The notes: a model not told the origin generated them from the letters alone. A DNA stretch of 50,553 nt from Candidatus Binataceae bacterium (GCA_035500095.1 DATJXN010000120.1:1-50553), one strand, 5' to 3'. Counted from the stretch's first letter, positions 34,166 to 42,939 are shown. Numbers and translations: made by a program.

Positions 34166-35440
34166 TCAGCCGCGATGCGGTTCGATCACCACGTTGCCCG
34201 CGGCCACCTTGGTCTCATCCGCAGGCCCGCCGCGCAGCAGCACGTCTTCGTCATGGAGCGCGGCAACCTCGCTGTCGGAAAGCGCCAGCATCTCGCGCAG
34301 CACGGCGGCGTTATCCTCGCCCACGCGCGACGCCTTGACGTCGGTGCGCTCGGGCCAGTCCGAGAACTTGACCGGCATCCCGGGGATATCGAGCTCGCCG
34401 AGCGTCTCGTCGCGCACGCGCCGCACGGTCTTGCGGCCGCGCATGTGCGGATGCTCCATAGCCTCTTCCAGCTTGAGCACGGGCGCGCAGGGTACGCGCT
34501 CGCGGTCGAGCGCGGCGATAGCGGAGTCGCGGTCGGGGAAGGTCGCGAGCCACGTTTCGATAATCTCGCGCAGCGCGGCGTTGTTCTTGACCCTGCGCCC
34601 GTTGGATGAAAAGCGCTCGTCGTTCATCAGATCCGGCTGGCCCATCGCGCGCAGCAATCGCGGCATCTCGTGCTGCTGCGCGATCAGCATGATATGGCCG
34701 CCGTTGGCCTTGTAGACGCCGCACGGACTGCCCGCAGGATGCATCGAGCCGTTGCGCTTGGGATGGTAGCGGCCGGGCCGCAGCGAGAGCACCGGCACGA
34801 ACAACTCGTGCATGTGAAAGTAAGTGTCCATCAGAGAGGCGTCGATATACTGCCCCTTGCCGGTGCGTTCGCGCGAAAGCAACGCGAAGCCGACCGCCAT
34901 CGCAGCTGCCACGCCGGTCGAAATGTCGCCGATCGCCATCGAGGGCACGATCGGCGCGCGGTCGGGCTCGCCAAGCTGATCGGTGACGCCCGCGAGCGCC
35001 GAGCCAATATAGTCGTAACCGGGCCGGCGGCTGAGCGGCCCGCTCTGTCCGGCGGCCGAGATCGAGCACATCACCAGGCGCGGATTGATTTTCTCAAGCG
35101 CCTCGTAGCCGAAGCCCATGTCGGCGATTACGCCGGGCGCGAAGTTCTCCACCACCACGTCGATCTTCGGGATCATCGCGAGCAGCAACGCCCTGCCGCG
35201 CGGCTTGCGCAGGTCTACCGCCAGGCTGCGTTTGCAGTGATTGTGCTGGAAGTAGTAGCTGCTCATGCCGTCCTTCACGATCCCGAGCGCGCGCACGTGA
35301 TCGCCATCGAGCGAGCGCTCGACCTTGATAACGTCCGCGCCGAGTTCGCCCAGGATGCGCGTGCAGGTCGGGCCCGCCACGTAGTGGGTGAAGTCGAGCA
35401 CGTGGAAACCCTCGAGCATCTGCGGCTGCTGCTGTGTCAT
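34166..35440 (-). CDS. CaiB/BaiF family (class III) CoA-transferase
   Basis: The 424-residue protein moves CoA between acyl donors and acceptors. It shows the family opening LEGFHVLDFTHYVAGPTCTRILGELGADVIKVE, the VVVENFAPGVIADMGFGYEAL motif, the probable catalytic Asp in GQYIDASLMD, and a long C-terminal domain with HPHMRGRKTVRRV. ATG 35440 has AAGGA 7 nt upstream; the TTG at 35446 is an alternative. Such enzymes serve carnitine, bile acid, formate/oxalate or branched/aromatic acid metabolism; the substrate is not predictable. Confidence 0.92.
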   Translation of the reverse strand: MTQQQPQMLEGFHVLDFTHYVAGPTCTRILGELGADVIKVERSLDGDHVRALGIVKDGMSSYYFQHNHCKRSLAVDLRKPRGRALLLAMIPKIDVVVENFAPGVIADMGFGYEALEKINPRLVMCSISAAGQSGPLSRRPGYDYIGSALAGVTDQLGEPDRAPIVPSMAIGDISTGVAAAMAVGFALLSRERTGKGQYIDASLMDTYFHMHELFVPVLSLRPGRYHPKRNGSMHPAGSPCGVYKANGGHIMLIAQQHEMPRLLRAMGQPDLMNDERFSSNGRRVKNNAALREIIETWLATFPDRDSAIAALDRERVPCAPVLKLEEAMEHPHMRGRKTVRRVRDETLGELDIPGMPVKFSDWPERTDVKASRVGEDNAAVLREMLALSDSEVAALHDEDVLLRGGPADETKVAAGNVVIEPHRG

Positions 35441-35586
35441 ATGCAATCCTTATCAGATCCGGCTTGGGTCCGGCCGTGCCGACCCGGAGTGTGAGCGTTG
35501 CTTGTCAGTGATGCTCCGCTGGTCGCATCCCCGCGCCATCATACAGAGCCGCGCGCCGCCATGTCCAAGGAAGTTCGGAGGCGGTT

Positions 35587-36084
35587 TTAGCGGGCGGGAC
35601 GCGCGCGACATTCGGAGCAAAGCCCGTAAAGCTCCATCTTGTGGTGGGTCAGCATTACGCCAAGCTCGCGCGCGACCGTCTGCTGAAGTTCTTCGATCGC
35701 CGCGTTCTCGAATTCGATGATGCGTCCACAGCGCTCGCAGATGAAATGGTCGTGATGATGGTCGCCGGCAACCTCGTAGCGCGCCTGGCCTTCGTCGAAG
35801 TGGCGCTCATAGAGCAGGTCGCATTCCTTGAGCAGGCGCAGCGTGCGGTAGATGGTGGCATAGCCGACGTGCGGATTGACCTTCTTGACCTCGGCGTAAA
35901 GCTCCTCGGCGCTGACATGACGCCCCAGCCCGAAGAAGACGCGCGCAATATCGTCGCGCTGGCCGGTCGATTTGAGTCCGCGCTCCTTGAGCCGCCCGTG
36001 GAACACCGCCATCCGCCGCTCGACCTCGCCGAGCTTCGGATTGCCTGCGGCCTTGCGGGCGATTCCTTCCTCCGGGCGCGGCAT
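35587..36084 (-). CDS. fur: Fur family transcriptional regulator
   Basis: The 165-residue protein has the winged helix (KSTGQRDDIARVFFGLGRHVSAEELYAEV then ATIYRTLRLLKECDL) and the metal/dimerisation domain with HHHDHFICERCG and CSEC near the C-terminus. These CxxC pairs form the structural zinc site. It should repress iron or related metal genes. It lies 16 bp downstream of a 113-residue unknown gene in the same operon. It could be a Zur or PerR paralogue; residues alone do not decide. Confidence 0.9.
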   Translation of the reverse strand: MPRPEEGIARKAAGNPKLGEVERRMAVFHGRLKERGLKSTGQRDDIARVFFGLGRHVSAEELYAEVKKVNPHVGYATIYRTLRLLKECDLLYERHFDEGQARYEVAGDHHHDHFICERCGRIIEFENAAIEELQQTVARELGVMLTHHKMELYGLCSECRARPAR

Positions 36085-36100
36085 GGGGGAACGATGCGAC

Positions 36101-36442
36101 TCAGCCAGGCTCGGCCGCGCCGCCTTTGTCGGCCCGCTCCGGCCCGTCGGGCTCGTCTGAGCGGGTCTGCAACAGCCGGCGCGCGGCGGGCGACAGGTAA
36201 AGCGTCTCGAGGTCGCGCGTGCGCAGCGCGTCGAGCAACACCTCGAGCTGTTCGGCCGGCGGCTGCGAGGAATCGATGATGATGAGGTCCTTTTCGCGGA
36301 GCCGACAGGCGCCGCCGCGCGCGCGATAGCCGACCTCGCGCAGCAGCCGCTCGCGCCTGACCTGCAATCCGACGCGCTCCGCCGCCGCCGCCAGCTCTTC
36401 GACCATCGATGCGATTCGCGCGCCGCCTCGTAACTCAGCCAT
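36101..36442 (-). CDS. Unknown small protein encoded with fur
   Basis: The 113-residue protein starts at ATG 36442 (TTG 36448 possible). It shows an N-terminal helix, the segment GGACRLREKDLIIIDSSQPPAEQLEVLLDAL and a C-terminal LSPAARRLL. Similar RGGxCRxxxxxxIxID proteins occur in deltaproteobacteria, by memory; the function is unknown. The layout (16 bp to fur) suggests co-expression and perhaps a metal-related role, which is inference. Confidence 0.68.
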   Translation of the reverse strand: MAELRGGARIASMVEELAAAAERVGLQVRRERLLREVGYRARGGACRLREKDLIIIDSSQPPAEQLEVLLDALRTRDLETLYLSPAARRLLQTRSDEPDGPERADKGGAAEPG

Positions 36443-36510
36443 CTTCAAACACCCCTTGTTAGAGCCGAATACGCATGATATCGCCGGATTGTACGCTTAG
36501 AGTGAGGCCG

Positions 36511-37347
36511 ATGATCAAGCGCATCCTGGTCGGCATCGACACCTCGGAGCACTCCCGCGTGGCCCAGGCTTACGCCTTTGCGCTGGCGCGCCGCCTGGGC
36601 GCCACTCTTGTCGGACTGCACGTCGTCGACATCGTTTCGATCGAGGGTTCTTTCTTCCATGATATCTCAGGCTCGCTCGGACTAGAACCCTATCTCGACT
36701 TCTCCTCAAAAATGCGCGAAGTGCTGACGCTGCGGGGACGGACCGTGGTGGAGGACTTCTGCGCGACCGCCGAACGCGAAAAGATCGCGGCCGAGCCGCT
36801 GCTCGACATGGGCGTGGTGGCCAACCAGATTTGCGAGCGGGCCAAGGCCGCCGACCTCGTGATGATCGGCCATCGCGGCGTCCACGAACGCTTCTCGACG
36901 GGGCTTTTAGGCTCGACCGCCGAGAGCGTCGCGCGCAAGAGCCCGCGGCCGCTGTTCGTCTCGCCCAAGCGTCTGCGCGAAATCGAGCGGCTGACTCTCG
37001 CCTACGATGGCAGCGAGCGGGCGTCCAAGGCGATGCGCGCGGCGGCGGAGTTCGCCACCGAACTCGGCGCGCCGCTCACGGTAATAACCGTCGCGCGCGA
37101 CCCCAAGATGGGCGAGCGGGTGATCGCCGAAGCGCGCCACTACCTTGAACCCTACCGCGTCGGCGCCACGTTCGAGCGGCTTAGCGGCCATGCGCACGAG
37201 GAGATCGTACGTTATCTCAACCAGAGCGAGACCGACCTGCTGTTCATCGGCGCATACGGCCACAGCCGGATAATCGAAATGGTGCTGGGCTCGACCACCG
37301 AATACGTCCTGCGCAACGCGCCGTGCCCGGTATTCCTGTCGCGCTAG
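36511..37347 (+). CDS. Tandem-domain universal stress protein
   Basis: The 278-residue protein has two UspA domains. The first contains RILVGIDTSEHSRVAQAYA and MIGHRGVHERFSTGLLGSTAE (about 113-133). The second contains LTLAYDGSERASKAM and FIGAYGHSRIIEMVLGSTTEYVLRNAPCPV. Both nucleotide-binding loops (G-x2-G/x-GS/ST) look intact. ATG 36511 is 4 nt after GAGG. It is divergent from the small gene upstream of fur; the 68-bp gap contains TACAAT-like boxes but no strong promoter. Confidence 0.9.
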   Translation: MIKRILVGIDTSEHSRVAQAYAFALARRLGATLVGLHVVDIVSIEGSFFHDISGSLGLEPYLDFSSKMREVLTLRGRTVVEDFCATAEREKIAAEPLLDMGVVANQICERAKAADLVMIGHRGVHERFSTGLLGSTAESVARKSPRPLFVSPKRLREIERLTLAYDGSERASKAMRAAAEFATELGAPLTVITVARDPKMGERVIAEARHYLEPYRVGATFERLSGHAHEEIVRYLNQSETDLLFIGAYGHSRIIEMVLGSTTEYVLRNAPCPVFLSR

Positions 37348-37390
37348 TCCAAAGCAGGACGGACTGCCATGCCGGCGGTGGCGCGGCGGG

Positions 37391-38212
37391 TCAGAATCCC
37401 CGCGTTGCGAGGACTTCGCGCGCAGGCGCGCGATCGCCCGTGCAACTGATCATCCGCGGGGCCTCAAGGCGCCGGATGGAAAAGCCCAGCCGGCGATAGA
37501 GACGGAGAATTCGCGCGGTCGCCTGGTTCGACAGAAGCACGGGTCCGCGATGGCGCGCGAGGAATTCGGCCAGACGCACCTGTTCATCCCAACCGAACTG
37601 CTCTTTTGAATACTGGGTGAACTCGACATCGTAGGGCGGATCGGCATAGATGAAATCGTCGTCCGCGAGGGCCAGCTTCTCAAAATCGCCGGCGCTGAAC
37701 TCCCATCGCCGGAACGCGGCCCGGTAGGCGGAAAAATCGGTGACATAGTTGATCCGGCGGTAGCGGCCGAACGGTACGTTGAACTCGCCCTTGCGGTTGA
37801 AGCGGCAAAGCCCGTTGTAACCGGTCCGATTCAGATAGTAGAAGAGCGCGGCCGCCGCCGCGCTGTCGCCGTCGCCGTCCGCGACCAGGCGATTGAAGCG
37901 CTCGCGATGACGATAAAAAAGCGCCGCCTCGTTGCGCATCGCGATCTTTACCTTGAACCCACGCTTCAGCCATCGATAAAAGTTCACCACGTGCGGGTTG
38001 ATGTCGCTGAGGTGCGCGCGCGCCGGCATCAGGGCGAGCGCAACCGCTATCCCGCCGCAAAACGGCTCGACCAACCTTCGATCGCTGAACCGTAGCCACA
38101 GGGGAGCGAGGTGCGGCACCAGCCATCGCTTGCCCCCCGCCCATTTAAGCGGCGGCCGCGATCCTGCAGTGCCGGCGGGTGACGGAGCGCTTGGCTTCGG
38201 CACGGCGCTCAC
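37391..38212 (-). CDS. D12-class DNA adenine N6-methyltransferase (Dam-like)
   Basis: The 273-residue protein has the Dam/DpnM layout: SAM-binding PPLKWAGGKRWL near residue 21, VEPFCGGIAVAL, the LSDINPHVVNFY motif, YYLNRTGYNGLCRFN and the catalytic DPPYDVEF. It should methylate adenine, with target GATC the most likely by family. No restriction endonuclease adjoins it, so it is a solitary methylase. Start GTG 38212 overlaps the stop of the upstream DsbA-fold gene (GTGA), showing translational coupling. Confidence 0.92.
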   Translation of the reverse strand: MSAVPKPSAPSPAGTAGSRPPLKWAGGKRWLVPHLAPLWLRFSDRRLVEPFCGGIAVALALMPARAHLSDINPHVVNFYRWLKRGFKVKIAMRNEAALFYRHRERFNRLVADGDGDSAAAAALFYYLNRTGYNGLCRFNRKGEFNVPFGRYRRINYVTDFSAYRAAFRRWEFSAGDFEKLALADDDFIYADPPYDVEFTQYSKEQFGWDEQVRLAEFLARHRGPVLLSNQATARILRLYRRLGFSIRRLEAPRMISCTGDRAPAREVLATRGF

Positions 38213-38814
38213 GCCTGCGGCTCCGCGGCGCGACGCTCGATGAAGCGCGAAAGCAGCATCCGCATCGACTCGATCGGCTGGATCCCCGTGAGCGGAAAAT
38301 CGCCCAGGATGAAGCTTGGATAGCCGAGCGCCGAAAAACGGTCCGCTTCGGCCTTGTTCGCGGCAAGCCGCGCGGCCATCCGTCCGCGTTCGATTTCGTC
38401 GCGAAAGCGCGCGCGGTCAAGGCCGGCCTCAGCCGCGATCGCGGTCAACAGGTCGAGATTTCCGATATCGGCGCGCTCCTCGAAGGCGGCGCGAAAGACC
38501 GCATCGTGATAGTCAGCGAAAGCGCCGGCGTCGCGCGCCAACTCCGAGCCCTGGAGCGCATTGTCCGAGTCGAGCCATCGTCCGGGCGGCTCGACGGCGA
38601 TGCCGGTCTCGGCGGCGACGTTGCGAATCTTTACCAGTTCGAGCGCGCCGAGCGGCAGTCCGGGGCGCGTGCGGTAGTTGCGTAGCGCGATCGGCACGCC
38701 CTTCCACAGCGCGATAAATTCGAGCTCGCGTTCGAGCTGGCTGACGATGCGCCACGCGAAATAACAGAGCGTCGAAGCGTAGTCGAAATAGATTGGAATT
38801 ACGGTCTTCGCCAC
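38209..38814 (-). CDS. DsbA-fold protein without CxxC (2-hydroxychromene-2-carboxylate isomerase / kappa-GST-like)
   Basis: The 201-residue protein starts at GTG 38814. FDYASTLCYFAW at residues 10-21 occupies the place of the DsbA/FrnE CPWC site, but the first Cys is Ser14 (S-T-L-C17). The rest (helical insertion, GYPSFILGDFPLTGIQPIE near the C-terminus with the cis-Pro loop) fits the FrnE/HCCA-isomerase family. Loss of the attacking Cys argues against disulfide exchange and for a glutathione-dependent isomerase or an altered function. Cytoplasmic (no signal). A reading extended to 39330 lies antisense to the NUDIX gene and is not used. Coupled to the downstream methylase. Confidence 0.82.
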   Translation of the reverse strand: MAKTVIPIYFDYASTLCYFAWRIVSQLERELEFIALWKGVPIALRNYRTRPGLPLGALELVKIRNVAAETGIAVEPPGRWLDSDNALQGSELARDAGAFADYHDAVFRAAFEERADIGNLDLLTAIAAEAGLDRARFRDEIERGRMAARLAANKAEADRFSALGYPSFILGDFPLTGIQPIESMRMLLSRFIERRAAEPQA

Positions 38815-38934
38815 GGCTTCTCGCGCTTCGTGTCTCGACTCAAATATTGGCCTCTCCGGCGCGCGCGGGCAATTGCCTTGTGTGCGGGCGCTTTGCCCGC
38901 TTGCCTGCTCGGGCGATGACCGCAATGCTGGCGC

Positions 38935-39468
38935 ATGGCGATAGAAAGACGGGAAGTGATGAAGCTCGGCGTGGTCGATTTGGGCGTCGAAAAAGCCGAA
39001 TTGCCCAACGGCCTGACAGTCGACCTCGCCGTAATCCGCCATCCGGGGGCGAGCGCTATCGTCGCCCTCGACGAGCATAGCCGCGTGACGCTGCTTCGGC
39101 AGTGGCGGCACGCGATGGGCGGCTGGATATGGGAGGTTCCGGCGGGATGCCGCCGTGCCGACGAAACCGCGCGCGCCTGCGCCGAGCGCGAGCTTAGCGA
39201 GGAGGCCGGACTTGGTGCGCGCCGCTGGGACTACCTCGGTGCAATCGTAACGATCCCAAGCTTTTGCGACGAGCGCATCGAGCTTTACCTGGCACGCGAA
39301 CTCGAGGCCGCGCCAGGCGAGCTCGACCATGACGAAGTCATCAGTGCCACGCCGGTCGCCTTGGACCGGGCACTGGCGATGATCGTGAGCGGTGAGCTCA
39401 TCGATGCAAAGTCGATCGTCGCGCTGCTACGCGCCCGCGATTTCCTGACTGGCGCAGGATCAGCCTGA
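38935..39468 (+). CDS. NUDIX hydrolase, ADP-ribose pyrophosphatase-like
   Basis: The 177-residue protein contains a full Nudix box at about residues 76-98: G at position one, E seven positions on, then RELSEEAGL, matching Gx5Ex7REUxEExGU. The region before it, VTLLRQWRHAMGGWIWEVPAG, is typical of the ADP-sugar pyrophosphatase (NudF/AspP) group. Start ATG 38935. It should cleave nucleoside diphosphate-linked compounds in the cytoplasm. Confidence 0.9.
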   Translation: MAIERREVMKLGVVDLGVEKAELPNGLTVDLAVIRHPGASAIVALDEHSRVTLLRQWRHAMGGWIWEVPAGCRRADETARACAERELSEEAGLGARRWDYLGAIVTIPSFCDERIELYLARELEAAPGELDHDEVISATPVALDRALAMIVSGELIDAKSIVALLRARDFLTGAGSA

Positions 39469-39576
39469 GTCGCGTTTTTGGGCCCGCCGTCGCCTGGTTT
39501 GCGACGATTGCCAATATTCGGACCCGCCCCTGGCTGACCGCGAATTACGCGGTCGCCCGCTAATCAGGCAGCGCTC

Positions 39577-39786
39577 TTACTCGACCGTCACTTCGTCCGG
39601 AAACAGGAAGGTGGTTGCGCCATCGTCAAACTGCACCAACAACATCCGGCGCCCGAGGTTGTCCACCGAGCGCAAAATGCGAGGTTTTTCTGTGTATCTG
39701 CTCAACCCTTCATGGTCTCGCACAGGCTTGAGCAAACGACAACGCCGCCCCACCGCCGCCTCGAAATTCATAGTTTCCATGTTCAT
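39577..39786 (-). CDS. Small beta-rich protein of unknown function
   Basis: The 69-residue protein starts at ATG 39786, 5 nt after GGAAGGA. It has the segment PRILRSVDNLGRRMLLVQFDDGATTFLFPDEVTVE, which reads as four to five short strands, possibly an SH3-like barrel. The good Shine-Dalgarno and the clean strand pattern support a real gene. Function unknown. Confidence 0.68.
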   Translation of the reverse strand: MNMETMNFEAAVGRRCRLLKPVRDHEGLSRYTEKPRILRSVDNLGRRMLLVQFDDGATTFLFPDEVTVE

Positions 39787-40158
39787 CACTGTCCTTCCGC
39801 CCGCCTAGCTCCGCCGCCCGCATGTTGGAGAATCCCTCTGTGCCTTACTGGATAGCAATGATCGCGCCTATTGAATTAGACGCTTCGGAACCGACTTTCA
39901 TTCCCCCACAACCTCGTTCGAAAAGCCAAATAACTCGGCCCTTCCCTCGAATTCCTAGTCCCTGGTTGTTAGCCAGGTTTGGCTGCGCAGTTACGCGCTC
40001 TTGATTTGCGGCGAGAATCGCGTCAGGTACAGGGTCGGACTGATTTGGGATAAACCGGTTTGGGATGAAAACTTCTGCGCCGCAGCACCATTTGGTTACT
40101 ACTAGCACCATCTATCGTTAACAAACGCCCAGCCTCTAAGATACTCGTTATAAATGCC
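39787..40158. other. Gene-free AT-richer stretch before the gamma-glutamyltransferase gene
   Basis: These 372 bp are distinctly lower in G+C than the rest of the window. Open frames exist on both strands (39822-40004 plus, 39845-40111 minus), but they have unusual composition and no ribosome binding site. Two copies of TTTGGGAT lie around 40044-40067, surrounding the 10-bp palindrome AAACCGGTTT (40052-40061). This could be an operator. TATAAA at 40149-40154 lies 4 nt before the downstream ATG. Confidence 0.45.
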
Positions 40159-41919
40159 ATGTCAACGCTATATCCCCTGATCATCGGCCGCGAGGTCGTC
40201 GCGTCCACCGAGCACTATCTCTCCGCCGCCGCCGCCGCCCGCATCTTCGACCGCGGCGGCAATGCGATCGACGCCGCCGTAGCAGCCACGCTCGTCGAAG
40301 GCGTCGTAAATCCCCACATGCACACCATCGGCGGCGAGGCGCCGATGCTGATCAAGACAGGATCGGCCGACCGGGTGGTCGCGATCAACGGCAATACGAT
40401 GGCGCCCGAGCGCGCGACGATTTCCCACTATCGGGCGCTCGGGCTGGATCTCGTTCCTGGCGAAGGATTGCTCGCCGCCGGCGTGCCCGCGGCTTTCGGC
40501 GCGATGGCCTGCGCGCTGGAGAACTTCGGCACGATGACCCTCGCCGACGTCGCGGGTCCGGCGCTCGCCCTCTGCGAGGACGGATTTGCGATGCACCCGG
40601 GGCTTTGCGGCGACGACGCCTCGGTCGATGTCCCTGGCCTGGGGATGGGCTCGATCCACGCCAATGCCGAGGTCTTTCGGACGCGATGGCCTTCGACCGC
40701 GCGCGTATATATGCCCGGTGGCGAGCCGCCGCGCTCCGGCGACGTGATCAGGAATCCGGCGCTCGCGCACTTCTTCCGCCGCCTGCTCGACGCCGAAGCC
40801 GGCGCGCGCAACGGCGGCCGCGCGGCCGGCCTGCGCGCGGCGGTCGAGCGCTTCTACCGCGGCGACATCGCGCGCGAGATCGTCGCCCACTCCGAGGCGC
40901 ACGGCGGACTGCTGGCGCTCGAGGACCTTGCCACCTTCGCTACCCGGATCGAAGAGCCGGCGAGCCGCACCTATCGTGGCTCAACCGTCTTCAAGTGCGG
41001 ACCGTGGTCGCAGGGGCCGGTCTTCCTGCAGCAGCTTGCGTTGCTCGAGGGTTTCGACCTCGCCGCGATGGGCCATAACTCGGCCGCCTACCTTCATACG
41101 CTCATCGAGGCCGCCAAGCTTGCCTTCGCCGACCGCGAGGCCTATTACGCCGATCCAGAATTCGTCGACGTACCGCTCGGCGCGTTGTTCTCCGAGGGCT
41201 ATTCGGCGCTGCGCCGCGCGCTTATCGATCCGAAGCGCGCCGCGATGGATTTGCGGCCGGGCGATCCGCGGGCGATGCGCGCCGAGTCGGACGCGCCGCT
41301 TGGGCCGCGTTCGTGGGGCGCCGGCACGACGCACGTCGACGCCGCCGACCGCCACGGCAACCTGATCGCGATCACGCCGAGCGGCGCGTGGCTGCGCAGC
41401 TCGCCCGTGGTCGAGGCGCTCGGCTTTCCGCTCGGCACGCGCCTGCAGACCTTCTACCTCGACGAACGCCATCCCAATGCCCTGGCGCCCCACAAGCGCC
41501 CGCGCACCACGTTGACGCCGTCGATGGCGTTGACGCGCGACGGCAGATGGATCGCCTTCGGCACCCAGGGCGGCGACCAGCAGGATCAATGGACGCTGCA
41601 GTTCTTTCTCAACCTGGCGGAGTTCGGGATGGACCTTCAGGAGGCGATCGAGGCGCCGCGCTACTCGTGCATGCATGCCCCGTCGTCGTTCTTTCCGCAC
41701 GACGCTTCGCCCGGACTCGTGCGTATCGAGGACCGCATCGACGAGCGTGTGCGCGCCGAGCTTGCGGCGCACGGCCACAAGCTCGAGACGCGTCCGCCAT
41801 GGTGCGACGGCAACGTGCTCGCGGTGTCGCGCGACGGTGCGCGCGGGCAGCTCAAGGCCGGCGCCGATCCGCGCGGACAGATCGCCGCGCTAATGCCGGC
41901 GCAGGCGATCGGGTGGTGA
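40159..41919 (+). CDS. Gamma-glutamyltransferase family (Ntn-hydrolase) protein
   Basis: The 586-residue precursor has the GGT layout: GGNAIDAAVAATLVEGVVNP at the N-terminus, GVPAAFGAMACAL, and the autoprocessing site GAGTTHVDAADRHGN with predicted nucleophile Thr390. The small subunit region follows (TLTPSMALTRDGRW, GTQGGDQQDQWTLQF). There is no signal peptide, so unlike E. coli Ggt it should be cytoplasmic. Substrate-binding residues look divergent, so it may act as an acylase or on gamma-glutamyl compounds other than glutathione. No Shine-Dalgarno precedes ATG 40159; TATAAA lies 4 nt upstream. A cyclase follows 37 bp downstream. Confidence 0.88.
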   Translation: MSTLYPLIIGREVVASTEHYLSAAAAARIFDRGGNAIDAAVAATLVEGVVNPHMHTIGGEAPMLIKTGSADRVVAINGNTMAPERATISHYRALGLDLVPGEGLLAAGVPAAFGAMACALENFGTMTLADVAGPALALCEDGFAMHPGLCGDDASVDVPGLGMGSIHANAEVFRTRWPSTARVYMPGGEPPRSGDVIRNPALAHFFRRLLDAEAGARNGGRAAGLRAAVERFYRGDIAREIVAHSEAHGGLLALEDLATFATRIEEPASRTYRGSTVFKCGPWSQGPVFLQQLALLEGFDLAAMGHNSAAYLHTLIEAAKLAFADREAYYADPEFVDVPLGALFSEGYSALRRALIDPKRAAMDLRPGDPRAMRAESDAPLGPRSWGAGTTHVDAADRHGNLIAITPSGAWLRSSPVVEALGFPLGTRLQTFYLDERHPNALAPHKRPRTTLTPSMALTRDGRWIAFGTQGGDQQDQWTLQFFLNLAEFGMDLQEAIEAPRYSCMHAPSSFFPHDASPGLVRIEDRIDERVRAELAAHGHKLETRPPWCDGNVLAVSRDGARGQLKAGADPRGQIAALMPAQAIGW

Positions 41920-41956
41920 CGGAGCGGGCCACGCCAGACGCAACAGACGCGCAACG

Positions 41957-42865
41957 ATGAGGCGCGAAATGAGGCGCGAGACGATGCGCAAGACGATCCG
42001 GAAGCTGCCCCGTGCGATCGGCGTGATCGGCGCAATCGCGTCCGGCGCGGCACTCTCAGCTGCGGTTTTCTGGGCGCTGCTGGCTTCGACCGCCCCGCGC
42101 GTGCGGGCCCAGGCCGACTTTTTCAACCCGGCGAAAGTCATCGGCGCGCTCAGCGACCAGGGCAAAATCATCGACCTGACCTACAGCTTCGACGCCTCGA
42201 CCATCTACTGGCCCACCGAAGGCGGGTTCGAGCACAAGTTCGAGTTGTTCGGGATGCAGCCGGGCGGCTACTTTTACGCCTCGGCCAGGTTTGCCGCGGC
42301 CGAACACGGCGGCACGCATATGGACGCGCCGCTGCATTTCAACCGCAACGGGATGTCGGCGGAACAGGTGCCGATGAGCTACTTCGTCGGACCAGCGGCG
42401 GTTATCGATTTTTCCGCCCGCTCCGAGAATTATCCCGATGCCACGCTCATCCTCGAGGACATTCACGCTTACGAAAGAACCCACGGCCAAATTCCTTCGG
42501 GAGCGATCGTCGTGGCGCGCTCGGGGTGGGGCCGCTACTGGCCCGACAAGAAGCACTACCTCGGCAGCGACAAGCCGGGCGACGTAACCGATCTCCACTT
42601 TCCAGGTTTCTCGCCCGAAGCCGTGAAATTTCTACTCACCGATCGGAACGTAATGGCGCTGGCGATCGACACGCCGAGTCTCGATCCCGGCAATTCGCGG
42701 GATTTTCCGGTCCATCGGATGTGGCTTGGCGCGAATCGGATCGGATTTGAAAATCTTGCCAACGCAGATAAACTTCCGTTCAGCGGCGCAACGATCTTCT
42801 GCATTCCGATGAAGATCGCCAAGGGAACGGGAGCGCCCGCACGCATTTTCGCGGTGCTCCCTTAA
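41957..42865 (+). CDS. Secreted cyclase-family (kynurenine formamidase-like) metal hydrolase
   Basis: The 302-residue protein begins with a basic n-region, one hydrophobic segment (about 22-42) and a cleavage-like VRAQA, so it is exported or anchored. The metal-binding motif HGGTHMDAPLHF (HxGTHxDxPxHF) is complete, and IIDLTYSFDASTIYWP and GAIVVARSGWGRYW fit the cyclase family (PF04199-type). Start ATG 41957; ATG 41969 or 41984 are possible. It probably hydrolyses an amide or lactone. It lies 37 bp after the gamma-glutamyltransferase gene, so the two may be co-transcribed. Confidence 0.88.
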   Translation: MRREMRRETMRKTIRKLPRAIGVIGAIASGAALSAAVFWALLASTAPRVRAQADFFNPAKVIGALSDQGKIIDLTYSFDASTIYWPTEGGFEHKFELFGMQPGGYFYASARFAAAEHGGTHMDAPLHFNRNGMSAEQVPMSYFVGPAAVIDFSARSENYPDATLILEDIHAYERTHGQIPSGAIVVARSGWGRYWPDKKHYLGSDKPGDVTDLHFPGFSPEAVKFLLTDRNVMALAIDTPSLDPGNSRDFPVHRMWLGANRIGFENLANADKLPFSGATIFCIPMKIAKGTGAPARIFAVLP

Positions 42866-42885
42866 GGAATTCTCGAGGATTCCTT
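42864..42885 (+). terminator. Terminator-like hairpin after the cyclase gene
   Basis: AAGGAAT and ATTCCTT form a perfect 7-bp stem with an 8-nt loop, starting inside the stop codon and followed by GTTTCC. The T-run is weak. Confidence 0.45.
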
Positions 42886-42939
42886 GTTTCCAGGCGCGCC
42901 CGAGCGGGCGCCGCATTATCTCTGCTGGGATTGGAAATA

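Noticed and set aside
37348..37390. Possible terminator AGTCC...GGACT after the double universal stress protein
   Set aside because: Only five base pairs and no T-run.
38815..39330. N-terminal extension of the DsbA-fold gene
   Set aside because: It runs antisense to the NUDIX hydrolase, which has a full Nudix box, and has no domain.
39845..40111. Minus-strand 88-codon frame in the AT-rich gap
   Set aside because: No ribosome binding site, no motif and unusual composition; probably non-coding.
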